Below, one piece after another: positions 32,034-41,788 of a DNA stretch of 64,000 nt. The translations under genes were made by a program, and so were the position numbers. Every line of letters starts with the position of its first letter. Positions within the stretch are counted from its first letter, which is position 1. Origin of the DNA: Streptomyces sp. NBC_00335 (lineage in GTDB: Bacteria > Actinomycetota > Actinomycetes > Streptomycetales > Streptomycetaceae); the NCBI RefSeq assembly GCF_036127095.1, contig NZ_CP108006.1, positions 4,951,501 to 5,015,500 on the forward strand, given 5' to 3'. Under the pieces are notes generated by a model, which was given only the letters and a program-made list of their open reading frames with translations, was not told the DNA's origin and made no database searches.

Positions 32034-32207
32034 ATGTCGTCCATTCGCCGCTCCATCCGCAAGTTCCGCCGGGCCCGCAACGACGCCTTCGTCGCCACCG
32101 TCAGCTTCTGCGACGGCTGCGCCGAAGTCAGCGACGCCGCACGCCGCTCCGCCGAACTCCGCCGCGCCCAGGACTCCGTGGTCGCCTCCTACGGCGTACG
32201 CATCTGA
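32034..32207 (+). CDS. Small CxxC protein
   Basis: 57 residues with a very basic N-terminus (RRSIRKFRRAR), then VSFCDGCAEVSD and a helical tail ending in VASYGVRI. The ATG at 32034 has GAGG 6 nt upstream. It sits directly under operator 5 and 41 bp before the aminotransferase gene. The C-x2-C could bind a metal or arsenical. No family recognised. Confidence 0.65.
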   Translation: MSSIRRSIRKFRRARNDAFVATVSFCDGCAEVSDAARRSAELRRAQDSVVASYGVRI

Positions 32208-32248
32208 ACCCCGACGCACCCGCACCGAACCCCACCCCGAGGAACGCC

Positions 32249-33478
32249 GTGAGCACTGAAACGTCCACCCCCGAAGCGATCAGCCCCGTCCGCCCGGCCC
32301 GACGGGCGGCGCAGGTCCCGCCCTCCGCGACCGCCGCCCTGGACGCCCAGGCGAAGGCGCTGATCGCCCAGGGGGTCGACGTCATCAACCTCACCAGCGG
32401 CGAGCCGGCCTTCCCGACCGTGGAGCCCGCGGCCCAGGCCGCCCTCGACGCCATCGCCACAGACTTCACCCGCTACACCCCGGCCGCCGGCATCCCCGAA
32501 CTCCGCGCGGCCACGGCCGACTTCATCAACCGCCACGGGACGACGTACGAGCCCGGCCAGGTGGTCATCACGGCCGGCGCCAAACAAGCCCTCCACTACG
32601 CCTTCACCACCCTCGTCGAACCGGGCGACGAAATCCTCATCCCGGCCCCCTACTGGGTCAGTTACCCCCACCTCGCGGCCCTGGCCGGAGGCACCCTCGT
32701 CCCCGTCCGGCCCGCCCCGGGCGCCGGGCTGAAGGTGACTGCGGACCAGCTGCGCGCGGCGGTAACGGACCGCACGAGGGTCCTCCTCCTCAACAACCCC
32801 GCCAACCCCTCCGGCGTCGTCTACGACAGGACCGAACTGGCAGCTCTGGTCCAGGTGGCGATCGACCACGACCTGGCGATCATCAGCGACGAGATCTGCG
32901 ACCACTGGGTCTTCGGCGAGGCCACGCACGTCTCCGTCGCCGCCCTCGGCCCGGAAGCCGCCGCACGCACACTCACCATCGGCGGCGTATCCAAGACCTT
33001 CGCCATGACGGGCTGGCGCATCGGCTGGGTCGCGGCCCCCACCCCCGTGGCGGCGGCCATCACGGCGATCCAGAGCCACACGGCCTCGGCCCCGTCCTCG
33101 ATTTCCCAGAAGGCGGCACTCGGCGCCCTGACGGCAGACCTCACCACCGAGCTGGAGCGCCGGCGCCTCGAACTGGACGACCGCCGCCTGACCACGATCA
33201 AGGCCCTGGCGGACACCCCCGGCATCGAGGTCGACGGCACCCCGGAAGGCGCCTTCTTCCTCCTCGCCGACGTCTCCGGCACCTACGGCCGCACCCTGGC
33301 GGGCCGCACCATCACCTCGGCGGCGGACTTCGCTGAACTCCTCCTCACGGAGGCCAACGTCGCGGTAGTCCCCGGCGCCGACTTCGTCGCCCCCCACCAC
33401 GTCCGCATCTCCTACACGGTCCCGCCGGACCGCCTCGCGGAGGCGCTGGTCCGCATCAGGGAGTTCGCCGCGTCATGA
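32249..33478 (+). CDS. Class I PLP-dependent aminotransferase
   Basis: 409 residues, fold type I aspartate aminotransferase-like. The PLP lysine lies in GGVSKTFAMTGWRIGW, and NNPANPSGVV and SDEICDHWVFG are present. The GTG at 32249 follows GAGGA. It belongs to an ArsR-controlled operon, so its substrate may be an arsenical keto acid such as arsonopyruvate. General aspartate transamination is the plain alternative. Confidence 0.87.
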   Translation: MSTETSTPEAISPVRPARRAAQVPPSATAALDAQAKALIAQGVDVINLTSGEPAFPTVEPAAQAALDAIATDFTRYTPAAGIPELRAATADFINRHGTTYEPGQVVITAGAKQALHYAFTTLVEPGDEILIPAPYWVSYPHLAALAGGTLVPVRPAPGAGLKVTADQLRAAVTDRTRVLLLNNPANPSGVVYDRTELAALVQVAIDHDLAIISDEICDHWVFGEATHVSVAALGPEAAARTLTIGGVSKTFAMTGWRIGWVAAPTPVAAAITAIQSHTASAPSSISQKAALGALTADLTTELERRRLELDDRRLTTIKALADTPGIEVDGTPEGAFFLLADVSGTYGRTLAGRTITSAADFAELLLTEANVAVVPGADFVAPHHVRISYTVPPDRLAEALVRIREFAAS

Positions 33479-33643
33479 CGACCGCCCCGACAGGCGCGCG
33501 ATGGCCCCCGGCGTCCCGTCCGGCGGTCTTGTCCGCGATCTGAGCCACTGACTGTTCGTCACTGTCCGCTGTCTGATAGTTGTTTCAGCGGGTACGGGCA
33601 CATGCCCGTGGCGGTGTCCTGTGACACCGCGGGGAGGACGCAC

Positions 33644-36600
33644 ATGAGCACCACCACTCGGGACGAGATCCTCGCCGGCGAGCAGCGGGCGGTGGACCAC
33701 GCGTACGACTGCTACGCCACGAAACTCGGCGAGCTGAGCGGGACTTCGGCCGCCACCGCCTCGGCGAGCGGCAAGGACGGGATCGCCAACCGGGCCGAAG
33801 CGGATGCGCGGGCGGAGGCCTACGGAGGCCTCGGCGACGAAGCCCTGGTCTTCTCCCGCGTCGACGCGCCGGAGGACCCGGGAGGAGACCCCCGCCCCTG
33901 GTACATCGGGCGCCGCGGCGTGCAGGACGCCTCGCTCGAACCGGTGGTCCTGCTGTGGACCAGCCCCCTGGCGAAGAAGTGGATCGAGACCCGGCCCGAG
34001 AACCCGGGCGAGGTGGTCCTGCGCCGGCAGCTCCGCTGCGTACAGCGGATCGTCGAGAGCTACTTCGACGAGATCTCCCTCCCGGCGCCCGCCGCCGCGC
34101 CCTCGGCCGTACGACCCGGGCCCGCAGACGTACCGCAGCCCCGCCAGGTTCCCGACGACAACACGGCGGAGGAGGCGGAGGGGGCCGCGGACCCGGTCGC
34201 CGACCCGGTCGCCGACCCGGAACGTACGACGGCCCCCACCCCCGGCGTCGGCTTACGAGGGCAGCGGCGGAAGGCGCTCCAGGTCCAGGAGGACGACTTC
34301 CTGCTGCAGGAGCTCCAGCGCTCGCGCGGCGGTCGGATGCGCGACATCGTCGAGACCATCCGCCGTGACCAGATGGAGCTGGTCACCGGCTCCCCCTCGG
34401 ACATCCTCGTCGTGCAGGGCGGCCCCGGTACCGGCAAGTCGGCGGTCGGTCTCCACCGGGTGACCTGGCTCGTCAACAACGAGCACTTCAAAGCCCCGGA
34501 CATTCTCGTCATCGGCCCCCACCAGCGGTTCCTCGACTACGTGGGACAGGTGCTCCCCACCCTCGGCACCCGGGACGTCAACGCCGTCCAGCTGGACCGC
34601 CTGTGGGAGGGCGAGATCCTCGGCAGCGACCAGCCGAAAGCGCGTCTCGTGAAGTCCGACGAGCGCATGGCGGCCGTACTGCGGCGCCGCGTCGAGAGCG
34701 ACTACCGCCCCGAGGCCCTCGACGCCCTCACCGTCGACCCCTCCTTCGAGGGCGACGAGCCCGCGGTCGTCGTCACCGCCGGCAGCATGACCCTTCGCGT
34801 GCCGAAGTCCGAGGTCCTCGCCCTCCTCGACCGGGCCCACACCGGCGCCGGACCCTTCCGGGAGCGGCGCGACCGGTTCCGCGGCCTCTTCGTCGACCGA
34901 CTGCTCCAGGAGCTCGCCGACATCGCGCCGCGCCGCGGGCAGGCCGGCACGATCCGCCGCGACCTGGAACGCAACCGGCGGGTCGAGCGCCTCGTCGAAC
35001 GCGTCTGGCCGTCCCCCGGATCCCGTGAGGCCTTGCGCAGCCTCTACGACTCGGCCGACCTCCTACGGGACTGCGCGGCAGGCCTCCTCGACGAGGACGA
35101 GCAGGCGACCCTGCTGCGGGCCCGTGCCGCCAGCGCCGACGCCGATCCGTGGACGCTCGACGATCACGTCTGCCTCGAAGAGCTCCGCGTGCTGATCAGC
35201 GGCGACACCCCACCGCGCTACGGCCACATCGTCGTCGACGAGGCCCAGGACCTCACGCCCATGCAGGCCCGCTCCCTGCGGCGGCGCTGCGCCGCGGGCG
35301 GTTCCATGACCGTCCTGGGCGACCTCGCGCAGGCGACGGGCGTCCACATCCCCACGAGCTGGGACGTGCTCGGCGCACTCCTCTCCGACCACGGCGACTG
35401 GAGCGTGGCCCAGCTGACCACCAGCTACCGCGTCCCCGCCGAGATCATGGAGTTCGTCGCTCCGCTCGCCCGGACCATCGCTCCGGACCTGCCGTACCCG
35501 CAGGCTGTCCGGGAGGCGGGAGGGGACGCCGTACGGACCGTGGCGACCGAGCCGTGGAAGCTGCTCGACGACACCGTCGCGCACGTGGCCCGGCTCCTGG
35601 ACACCAGTGACGGCAGCACCCCCCGCTCCGTGGCCGTCGTCGTTCCCGACGACTCGGACTGGCTGGACGCCATCAGCCGCCGGATCGCCGAGGACGGCGG
35701 CACCGGCGGGCGGCACGGCGAAGCCGTCTCCGTACTGGCCGCGGCACAGGTCAAGGGCATGGAGTACGACCACGTCCTGGTCGTCGAGCCCGCCACGATC
35801 GCGGGCCGCGGCCCCGCCGGGCTGCGCCAGTTGTACGTGGCCCTCACCCGCAGCACCCAGAGCCTGACGGTCCTGCACACCGCCCCGCTGCCCGACGTGC
35901 TCACCGGCACCGGCGACGCCCGCGCGGCGACGGCGCCCGACGCCGGGCCGCAGGACGGCGGGCCGCAGGACGGCGGGGCCGGCAGGCTTCCCCGGATCGG
36001 CACCGATGTCCGGGTCGAGGTCGTGGACCGGGCCCCGGGGGGCCGCTACAAGGTCAAGCCGTTGTCGCCGGTGATCGACCGGCCGCTCGTCCTCACCGTC
36101 CGCCACGGATCGGTTCCCCCGTTGCTGGGCGATGAGTTGGACTGCTGGGTGTTCGCCAACGAGACGACCCAGACGGTGCTCACCGCCGACCAGCGCGGCC
36201 GGTCACCCCTCTCGGAGCGGACGGCGGGGCGCTACCTCGCGGCACTGGAGGTCCTCGGAGAGCTGACCGAGGGCGAGGGCAAGGGCAAGGGCAAGGGCGA
36301 CGACGAGCGCGAGGGTGCGGGCGAGGTTGCCGACGCCCGCAGCCGCCTTTCCGAACTCCAGGGCATGGCCAACCGCGTCCTGCGACGCGATCAGGCCGAC
36401 TGGGTCGACGTGCTGCACCTGCTCGGCGATCCGGACAGAGAGCGGCTCGGAGTGCTTCGCGACCTCGCCGCGATGACCAGCCGTGCGCTCAAGGAGGGCA
36501 CTTTCGACGCGGGCCGGCTCGCGGAGGGGCTGGTCACTTCAGGCTGGGCAGGGCCCCTCGCCGAAGCCCGGCGAGAGCTCCAGGAGGGCTTCGCCGCGCA

Positions 36601-37132
36601 GACGGCGCCGAACTCCGACGGCGCGGTCCCCGTAGCCCCGACGCAACCCGATCAGAAGGAAGAAGCGCAGATGACCACCGCGGACACCGCCACCGCACCA
36701 CCGGCCGCGACCACGAAGGACGGATTCCTCCGAGCGCTGGAAGCGGCCGCCGAGGCAGACCGTACGAGCAAGAAGCACGAGGCGGTCCGCCACGGGCTGA
36801 AGGCATCACTGCTCTGGGCGGACCTCCAGCCGACCGACTCCCCGATCGTCGACGTCAGCTGCGTCACCCGGCACGGTCTCTTCCTCTACGAGGCCCTGGG
36901 CGCGGGCTGCTCCACCTACGCCGACCTGCGATCGGGCGCGACCCGCCTGCTGGAGATCAACCACACGCTGCCCGCGCCGGCCGATGGTCTCTACCTCGTT
37001 CTCTCCGAACCGCCCGCCGAGGACTGGTCCGTGGACACGATTCGTGACGTCTTCCACGTCAATGTCATCTGGCGCAGCCCGGCCGGCTGGGACGGCGAGA
37101 ACGCGGACGTGGCCGTCGGAGCCTCTGGATGA
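33644..37132 (+). CDS. HelD/UvrD-like ATPase with long C-terminal extension
   Basis: 1162 residues, much longer than typical HelD proteins (roughly 700-780). It has an N-terminal coiled segment (EILAGEQRAVDHAYDCYATKL), Walker A QGGPGTGKSAVGL near residue 260, Walker B VVDEAQDLTPMQ near 530 and the UvrD-type motif YVALTRSTQSLTVLH. HelD relatives remodel or recycle stalled RNA polymerase. The last 160 residues, after MTTADTATAPPAATTKDG, look like a separate domain that may also start independently at 36671. ATG at 33644 has GGGGAGG. The upstream in-frame GTGs are less likely. Confidence 0.82.
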   Translation: MSTTTRDEILAGEQRAVDHAYDCYATKLGELSGTSAATASASGKDGIANRAEADARAEAYGGLGDEALVFSRVDAPEDPGGDPRPWYIGRRGVQDASLEPVVLLWTSPLAKKWIETRPENPGEVVLRRQLRCVQRIVESYFDEISLPAPAAAPSAVRPGPADVPQPRQVPDDNTAEEAEGAADPVADPVADPERTTAPTPGVGLRGQRRKALQVQEDDFLLQELQRSRGGRMRDIVETIRRDQMELVTGSPSDILVVQGGPGTGKSAVGLHRVTWLVNNEHFKAPDILVIGPHQRFLDYVGQVLPTLGTRDVNAVQLDRLWEGEILGSDQPKARLVKSDERMAAVLRRRVESDYRPEALDALTVDPSFEGDEPAVVVTAGSMTLRVPKSEVLALLDRAHTGAGPFRERRDRFRGLFVDRLLQELADIAPRRGQAGTIRRDLERNRRVERLVERVWPSPGSREALRSLYDSADLLRDCAAGLLDEDEQATLLRARAASADADPWTLDDHVCLEELRVLISGDTPPRYGHIVVDEAQDLTPMQARSLRRRCAAGGSMTVLGDLAQATGVHIPTSWDVLGALLSDHGDWSVAQLTTSYRVPAEIMEFVAPLARTIAPDLPYPQAVREAGGDAVRTVATEPWKLLDDTVAHVARLLDTSDGSTPRSVAVVVPDDSDWLDAISRRIAEDGGTGGRHGEAVSVLAAAQVKGMEYDHVLVVEPATIAGRGPAGLRQLYVALTRSTQSLTVLHTAPLPDVLTGTGDARAATAPDAGPQDGGPQDGGAGRLPRIGTDVRVEVVDRAPGGRYKVKPLSPVIDRPLVLTVRHGSVPPLLGDELDCWVFANETTQTVLTADQRGRSPLSERTAGRYLAALEVLGELTEGEGKGKGKGDDEREGAGEVADARSRLSELQGMANRVLRRDQADWVDVLHLLGDPDRERLGVLRDLAAMTSRALKEGTFDAGRLAEGLVTSGWAGPLAEARRELQEGFAAQTAPNSDGAVPVAPTQPDQKEEAQMTTADTATAPPAATTKDGFLRALEAAAEADRTSKKHEAVRHGLKASLLWADLQPTDSPIVDVSCVTRHGLFLYEALGAGCSTYADLRSGATRLLEINHTLPAPADGLYLVLSEPPAEDWSVDTIRDVFHVNVIWRSPAGWDGENADVAVGASG

Positions 37133-37165
37133 ACATCAGCCGTGCACGTCGTGGAAGGGGTGGAA

Positions 37166-37942
37166 ATGGCTAGGGTGAGGGGCTACTTCGAGTATCCGGA
37201 CGGAATGACTCCCGGGCAGGCAAAGGACGGTGGCCTCCACCAGAATTTGTACGACAAGGAAAAGCGCCTCTCCGGGCACGCCACATTCATTCCCGACGAA
37301 GAGGACGACGAGGACGACGAGGGCGAGTACGACTGGCCCACGGGACCGTCGGCACCCTTCGCCGGTGCGAGCGGGCACGAGGGTGAGTCGGATTCCCGGT
37401 CGCGGGAACGCATGGACCCCGAGGAGATGATCGAAGCCCTGGTCACCCTCATCAAATTCGCAGAGTGGACCGCGCCACGCCTCAGGAGGTGGTGGAAGGG
37501 CCAGGCCCTCCCGTTCGTGAAGTCGACGCGCGCCAGGTTGGCCCGGACCCGCAAGGACGGCAGCTCGGACGCACCCGAGGAGTCGGCCACCCGGGTCGGA
37601 TCCGTCCCCTCGGAGTCCGCGCGGGACGCAATGGCCGATCCCGAAGAAGATCGAGTGAGCATGAGCAGCGAAGAGGCGTCGGCGCGCTTTGCCGCGGCTC
37701 TGATGGCCAGGCTCTTCAGCGATGAGCAGATGAGGATTCTGCGCAATGCCCGGATCGAGAGCGAGGACGGCTCTCCGGAGGCGAGTGCGGTCGAAGAGCT
37801 CGCGACTCGGCGCATCAGGGAGCATGTCAGATTGATGCTCGAAGAGAATCCTTCCCTGCTCACCGGGGAATCCCTGGCCCACATCGGAAAGGTTCTCGAA
37901 AGCATTCGAGTCGTCGGCGGAGAGTATTCCCTCGAGAGGTGA
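37166..37942 (+). CDS. Unknown acidic protein downstream of the HelD-like gene
   Basis: 258 residues, no family recognised. N-terminus MARVRGYFEYPDGMTPGQAK and SGHATFIPDEEDDEDDEGEY (a strongly acidic run), then a helical region. The ATG at 37166 follows GGGG; it starts 33 bp after the HelD-like gene and is probably co-transcribed. Possibly a partner of that ATPase. Confidence 0.65.
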   Translation: MARVRGYFEYPDGMTPGQAKDGGLHQNLYDKEKRLSGHATFIPDEEDDEDDEGEYDWPTGPSAPFAGASGHEGESDSRSRERMDPEEMIEALVTLIKFAEWTAPRLRRWWKGQALPFVKSTRARLARTRKDGSSDAPEESATRVGSVPSESARDAMADPEEDRVSMSSEEASARFAAALMARLFSDEQMRILRNARIESEDGSPEASAVEELATRRIREHVRLMLEENPSLLTGESLAHIGKVLESIRVVGGEYSLER

Positions 37943-38223
37943 ACTGCCGTTCCGATCCAAGCCCCTGAGTGCGCCCCCGCCGGGGGAGGTCGCCGGACGG
38001 CCGCCGGAGGACCGGCCGAACACCCACCGGCGGAGGGCGGCGGGCGGAGGCGGCGGGCGTGCGGCCGCAGGGCTGCTCCGCTTTTACGCAACTGTGATCG
38101 CTCGCATGTCCCGGACTGTCTCTTTTGCCGGAGCGCCGTGGTGATCTAATGATCGCCTTGCCGCCGACGGAGTCCAAAGGCTTTCGGCGGGACCGGAATT
38201 GGCAGTTGGCGGGGGACCTCCGG

Positions 38224-39789
38224 ATGAATGACCAGCAGCAGCCGCCGCAGCCCGCGGGGCTCCCGCGCCGGCGCAGGTGGGTCGTCGGGGTGGCGGCCGG
38301 GTCCGTGCTGCTCTCCGGTGTCGGGGTGGCGGTCGCGCAGGTGATCAAGTCGCCGGCCCAGGCCGCCGCGGACTCCGCGGCCCCGCCGCCGAGCGTGCTG
38401 ACGGCCCCCGTGGAGCAACGGGTGCTGGTGGCCTCGGTGGTGGTGCGCGGCACCGTCACCGCGCAGCAGTCCGTGGACGTGACCCCGGTGGGCGCGGCCC
38501 CCGGCGCGGCCGGCGCCGTCGTCACGAAGCTGCCGGTCGCCGTGGGGGGCCGGGTCGAGGAGGGCCAGGTGCTGCTGGAGGTCTCCGGGCGCCCGGTCAT
38601 CGCGCTACGGGGCACCCTCCCGGCGTACCGGGACCTCAAGCCCGGCTCCGAGGGCGGCGACGTCGCCCAGTTGCAGCAGGCGCTCGCCCGGCTGGGCCAC
38701 GCCACGGGCGCGGACCGCGCCGGGCGCTTCGGGGAGGGCACGAAGGCGGCGCTGTCGGCGCTCTACGCCTCCGCGGGCTACGACCCGCTGCCCGCGCTGC
38801 CCGACGGGAACGCCTCGGTGGTCGACGCGCGCAATGCGGTGACCTCGGCGGAGCGTGCCGTGGAGGACGCGCGGGATGCCGCGGACCGGGCCGCGAAGGC
38901 CGCCTCCGCTCCGCCCCCGGCTGCACCGCCGGCTCCGTCCGCCTCGCCGTCCGCCCCTGCGGGCGCCCGCGGCACCGATCGGCGCGCGGCCGACGGCAAG
39001 GGCTCCGATGTCGCCCCCGACCCCGGTGCCGAGGCCGACGTGAGCGCACTGCGCAAGCAAGTGGCGCGAGCCAAGGAGGACTTGAGCGCCGCACGTGCCC
39101 AACTCGTGCAGATCCTGGCGGCGGTCGGCCCGATGGCGCCCGTAGCGGAGGTGGTCTTCCTGTCGAGCTTCCCCGCCCGGGTGGACTCGGTCGCCTCCAA
39201 GGTCGGGGCTCAGGTCTCCGGGAAGGTGCTCACCGTGTCGGCCGGCGCCCTCGTGGTCAACGGCTACCTCCAGGAGTACCAGAAGGGTCTGGTGCAGCCG
39301 GGGCGGCAGGTGGGGATCGCGTCCGAGGTCACCGGCGTGACCGCGGTGGCCTCGGTGGCCTCGGTCGCCGACACGCTGGGGCAGGAGCAGCCCGCCACCG
39401 GCACGGGGCAGCCGTCGGGTCAGCAACCGGCAGGCCCCAAGGGCTACTTGATGGTCGTCCAGCCCAAGGCTCCGCTGGACCCCAGGCTGGCCGGCCAGGA
39501 CGTGCGCCTGACGATCGAGGCGGCGTCGACGGGCGGCGAGGTCCTGGTGGTTCCGGTCTCGGCGGTCTCGGCCGCCGTGGACGGCAGGACGTACGTGACC
39601 GTGCTGGAGGCGGACGGCGTACGCCGCCGGGTGCGGGTGACCACCGGAACGACGGGCGACGGCCACGTCGAGGTCAGGCCCGCCGAGGGCGACCGCCTGG
39701 CCGAGGGAGACCGCGCCGTCGTGGGCGTGCGCAGCGGGCCCAACGGCTCGCCGGACGGCGCCCAGGGCGGGCCGGAGAAGGGGAAATGA
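38224..39789 (+). CDS. Efflux adaptor with peptidoglycan-binding-like domain
   Basis: 521-residue membrane-fusion-type subunit. It has one N-terminal membrane anchor (WVVGVAAGSVLLSGVGVAVA), a biotinyl-lipoyl-like segment (VAVGGRVEEGQVLLEVSGRPV), a PG_binding_1-like segment (DVAQLQQALARLGHATG) and coiled-coil stretches. First gene of a three-gene ABC efflux operon, ending in an ATGA overlap with the ATPase. The start is set at the ATG before the anchor; ATGs at 38149 and further upstream are alternatives. Confidence 0.82.
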   Translation: MNDQQQPPQPAGLPRRRRWVVGVAAGSVLLSGVGVAVAQVIKSPAQAAADSAAPPPSVLTAPVEQRVLVASVVVRGTVTAQQSVDVTPVGAAPGAAGAVVTKLPVAVGGRVEEGQVLLEVSGRPVIALRGTLPAYRDLKPGSEGGDVAQLQQALARLGHATGADRAGRFGEGTKAALSALYASAGYDPLPALPDGNASVVDARNAVTSAERAVEDARDAADRAAKAASAPPPAAPPAPSASPSAPAGARGTDRRAADGKGSDVAPDPGAEADVSALRKQVARAKEDLSAARAQLVQILAAVGPMAPVAEVVFLSSFPARVDSVASKVGAQVSGKVLTVSAGALVVNGYLQEYQKGLVQPGRQVGIASEVTGVTAVASVASVADTLGQEQPATGTGQPSGQQPAGPKGYLMVVQPKAPLDPRLAGQDVRLTIEAASTGGEVLVVPVSAVSAAVDGRTYVTVLEADGVRRRVRVTTGTTGDGHVEVRPAEGDRLAEGDRAVVGVRSGPNGSPDGAQGGPEKGK

Positions 39790-40517
39790 CCTCCTCGCAG
39801 CCCGCCGCGCCCGCACCCGCCGCACTCCCCGCCCCCGCCGCCGCCGTAGTGGAGCTCCGGCAGGCCGGTCTGACCTACCCGGGCCCCCCGCCCGTGCAAG
39901 CCCTGGCCGCCTGCGACCTCCGCGTGGAACGCGGAGAGTTCCTGACCGTCGTGGGCCCCTCCGGCGCGGGCAAGTCCACGTTCCTCAACATCGTCGGGCT
40001 GCTCGACGCCCCCACCACCGGCAGCTACCTGCTGGACGGGGTCGACACCGGCACGCTGCGGGACGCCGACCGTACGGCCCTGCGCGCCCAGCGCATCGGC
40101 TTCGTCTTCCAGGCGTTCCACCTGCTCCCGCACCGCACCGCCTGGGAGAACGTCGCCCTGGCCCTCGTCTACCGGGGCACCGGCCGCGCGCAGCGGCGTA
40201 CCAGGGCCCGGGAAGCCCTCGACCGGGTCGGTCTCGGCCACCGGGCGGACGCCCTGCCGACCACCCTGTCCGGCGGTGAGCGCCAGCGCGTGGCCATTGC
40301 CAGGGCCCTGGTGGGGGCCCCTTCGCTGCTGCTGTGCGACGAGCCGACCGGCAACCTCGACACAGCCACGGCCGGTTCGATCCTGGAGCTCGTCGACGAG
40401 CTCCACCGGGACGGCATGACGGTGGTGGTCATCACCCACGACCCCGCGGTGGCGGCCCGCGGCGACCGCTCCGTGGCCATCCGCGACGGCGCACTGAGCG
40501 AAGTGGTCCGCCCGTGA
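39786..40517 (+). CDS. ABC transporter ATPase, MacB/LolD type
   Basis: 243 residues with Walker A GPSGAGKST, Q-loop FVFQAFHLLPHRTAWENV, signature LSGGERQR and Walker B LLLCDEPTGNLD. It overlaps both neighbours (ATGA and GTGA) and works with the FtsX-type permease to export an unknown substrate, possibly a peptide or antibiotic. Confidence 0.92.
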   Translation: MTSSQPAAPAPAALPAPAAAVVELRQAGLTYPGPPPVQALAACDLRVERGEFLTVVGPSGAGKSTFLNIVGLLDAPTTGSYLLDGVDTGTLRDADRTALRAQRIGFVFQAFHLLPHRTAWENVALALVYRGTGRAQRRTRAREALDRVGLGHRADALPTTLSGGERQRVAIARALVGAPSLLLCDEPTGNLDTATAGSILELVDELHRDGMTVVVITHDPAVAARGDRSVAIRDGALSEVVRP

Positions 40518-41788
40518 ACCGCCCCGGGTTCCTCCGCCGCGGAAGCCGCCCGGCCCGCCCCGCCCGCCCCGTACCGCGCTCCCGGTTCGCCTGGCGGGAG
40601 CTGCTCTCCGAGTGCCTGGCCGGAGTCCTGCAACGCCCCGGCCGGTCGGCGCTCACCGCGGTGGGCACCGTCCTGGGCGTCGGTACGTTCGTGGCCGTCC
40701 TCGGGCTGACCGCCACGGCCTCCTCGCAGATCGACGAGCGGTTCAACACCCTGACGGCGACCGAGGTGACCGTCGAGGACGTCTCCGCGCAGGCGAGCGA
40801 GTTCGTGGACCAGGCCTTCCCGCCCGACGCGGACGAGCGGGTCTCCCGCCTCAACGGCGTACGCCACGCGGGCGTCTACTGGACCGTCCGGCTCGGCGCG
40901 GGCCAGGCCGTACGGTCCACCCCGGTGGGCGGTCCGGCGGCCGGCCCGGGACCCGGAGACCTCCCGGTCGTCGCCGCCTCCTCCGGAGCGCTGGAAGCCG
41001 CGGCCCCCACCCTCTCCCAGGGCCGGGTCCACGACGCCTGGCACGATGCCACCAAGCAGCGCGTGGCCGTGATCGGCAGCGGTACGGCGTCCCGGCTCGG
41101 CATCACCACCCTGGAGACCCGGCCGGCCGTCTTCATCGGCGACCACGGGTTCACCGTCATCGGGATCGTCGAGGACGTGGAGCGCAAGGCCGACCTGCTG
41201 CTGTCCGTGGTGGTCCCGCGCTCCACGGCCCAGGAGCTGTGGGGCGTCCCGAAGGGCGATGCCAGGATGCTCGTCTCCACCCGGCTGGGGGCGGCCGCGC
41301 AGATCGCGGCCGAGGCGCCGACGGCCCTCTCGCCCTCCCACCCCGAGTACTTCAAGGCCGTCCCGCCGCCCGATCCCAGGACGCTGCGCGCGAACGTCAC
41401 CGCCGACCTCGACGTGCTGTTCCTCCTGCTCGCCTCCCTCTGCCTCTTCATCGGCACGATCGGCATCGCCAACACCACCCTCGTCGCCGTCATGGAACGC
41501 ACCGGTGAGATCGGGCTGCGCCGCGCCCTGGGCGCCCGTACCCGGCACGTCACCGCACAGTTCCTCGCGGAATCCGCGGCCCTCGGCAGCCTCGGCGGCC
41601 TGATCGGCACCGCCCTCGGCACGATCACCGTCGTCGCGGTGGCGCTGGTCCGCGACTGGACGCCGGTACTGCACCCCGGCATCGTCGCGGCCGCCCCCGC
41701 GCTCGGCCTGGTGACGGGCCTGCTGGCCGGCGTCTACCCGGCCTGGCGGGCCGGCCGCGTACAGCCGGCCGAGGCCCTGCGCCGCTGA
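40514..41788 (+). CDS. FtsX/MacB-type ABC permease
   Basis: 424 residues with an N-terminal TM after RSALTAVGTVLGVGTFVAVL, a periplasmic MacB-PCD-like domain, and a C-terminal three-helix FtsX domain (GIANTTLVAVMERTGEIGLRRALGAR). GTG start coupled to the ATPase gene. The last codons lie inside a 16-bp tandem repeat. Confidence 0.9.
   Translation: MNRPGFLRRGSRPARPARPVPRSRFAWRELLSECLAGVLQRPGRSALTAVGTVLGVGTFVAVLGLTATASSQIDERFNTLTATEVTVEDVSAQASEFVDQAFPPDADERVSRLNGVRHAGVYWTVRLGAGQAVRSTPVGGPAAGPGPGDLPVVAASSGALEAAAPTLSQGRVHDAWHDATKQRVAVIGSGTASRLGITTLETRPAVFIGDHGFTVIGIVEDVERKADLLLSVVVPRSTAQELWGVPKGDARMLVSTRLGAAAQIAAEAPTALSPSHPEYFKAVPPPDPRTLRANVTADLDVLFLLLASLCLFIGTIGIANTTLVAVMERTGEIGLRRALGARTRHVTAQFLAESAALGSLGGLIGTALGTITVVAVALVRDWTPVLHPGIVAAAPALGLVTGLLAGVYPAWRAGRVQPAEALRR

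Noticed and set aside
33479..33643. Rifamycin-associated element before the HelD-like gene
   Set aside because: No copy of the known inverted-repeat element could be seen, so a link to rifamycin response is not claimed.
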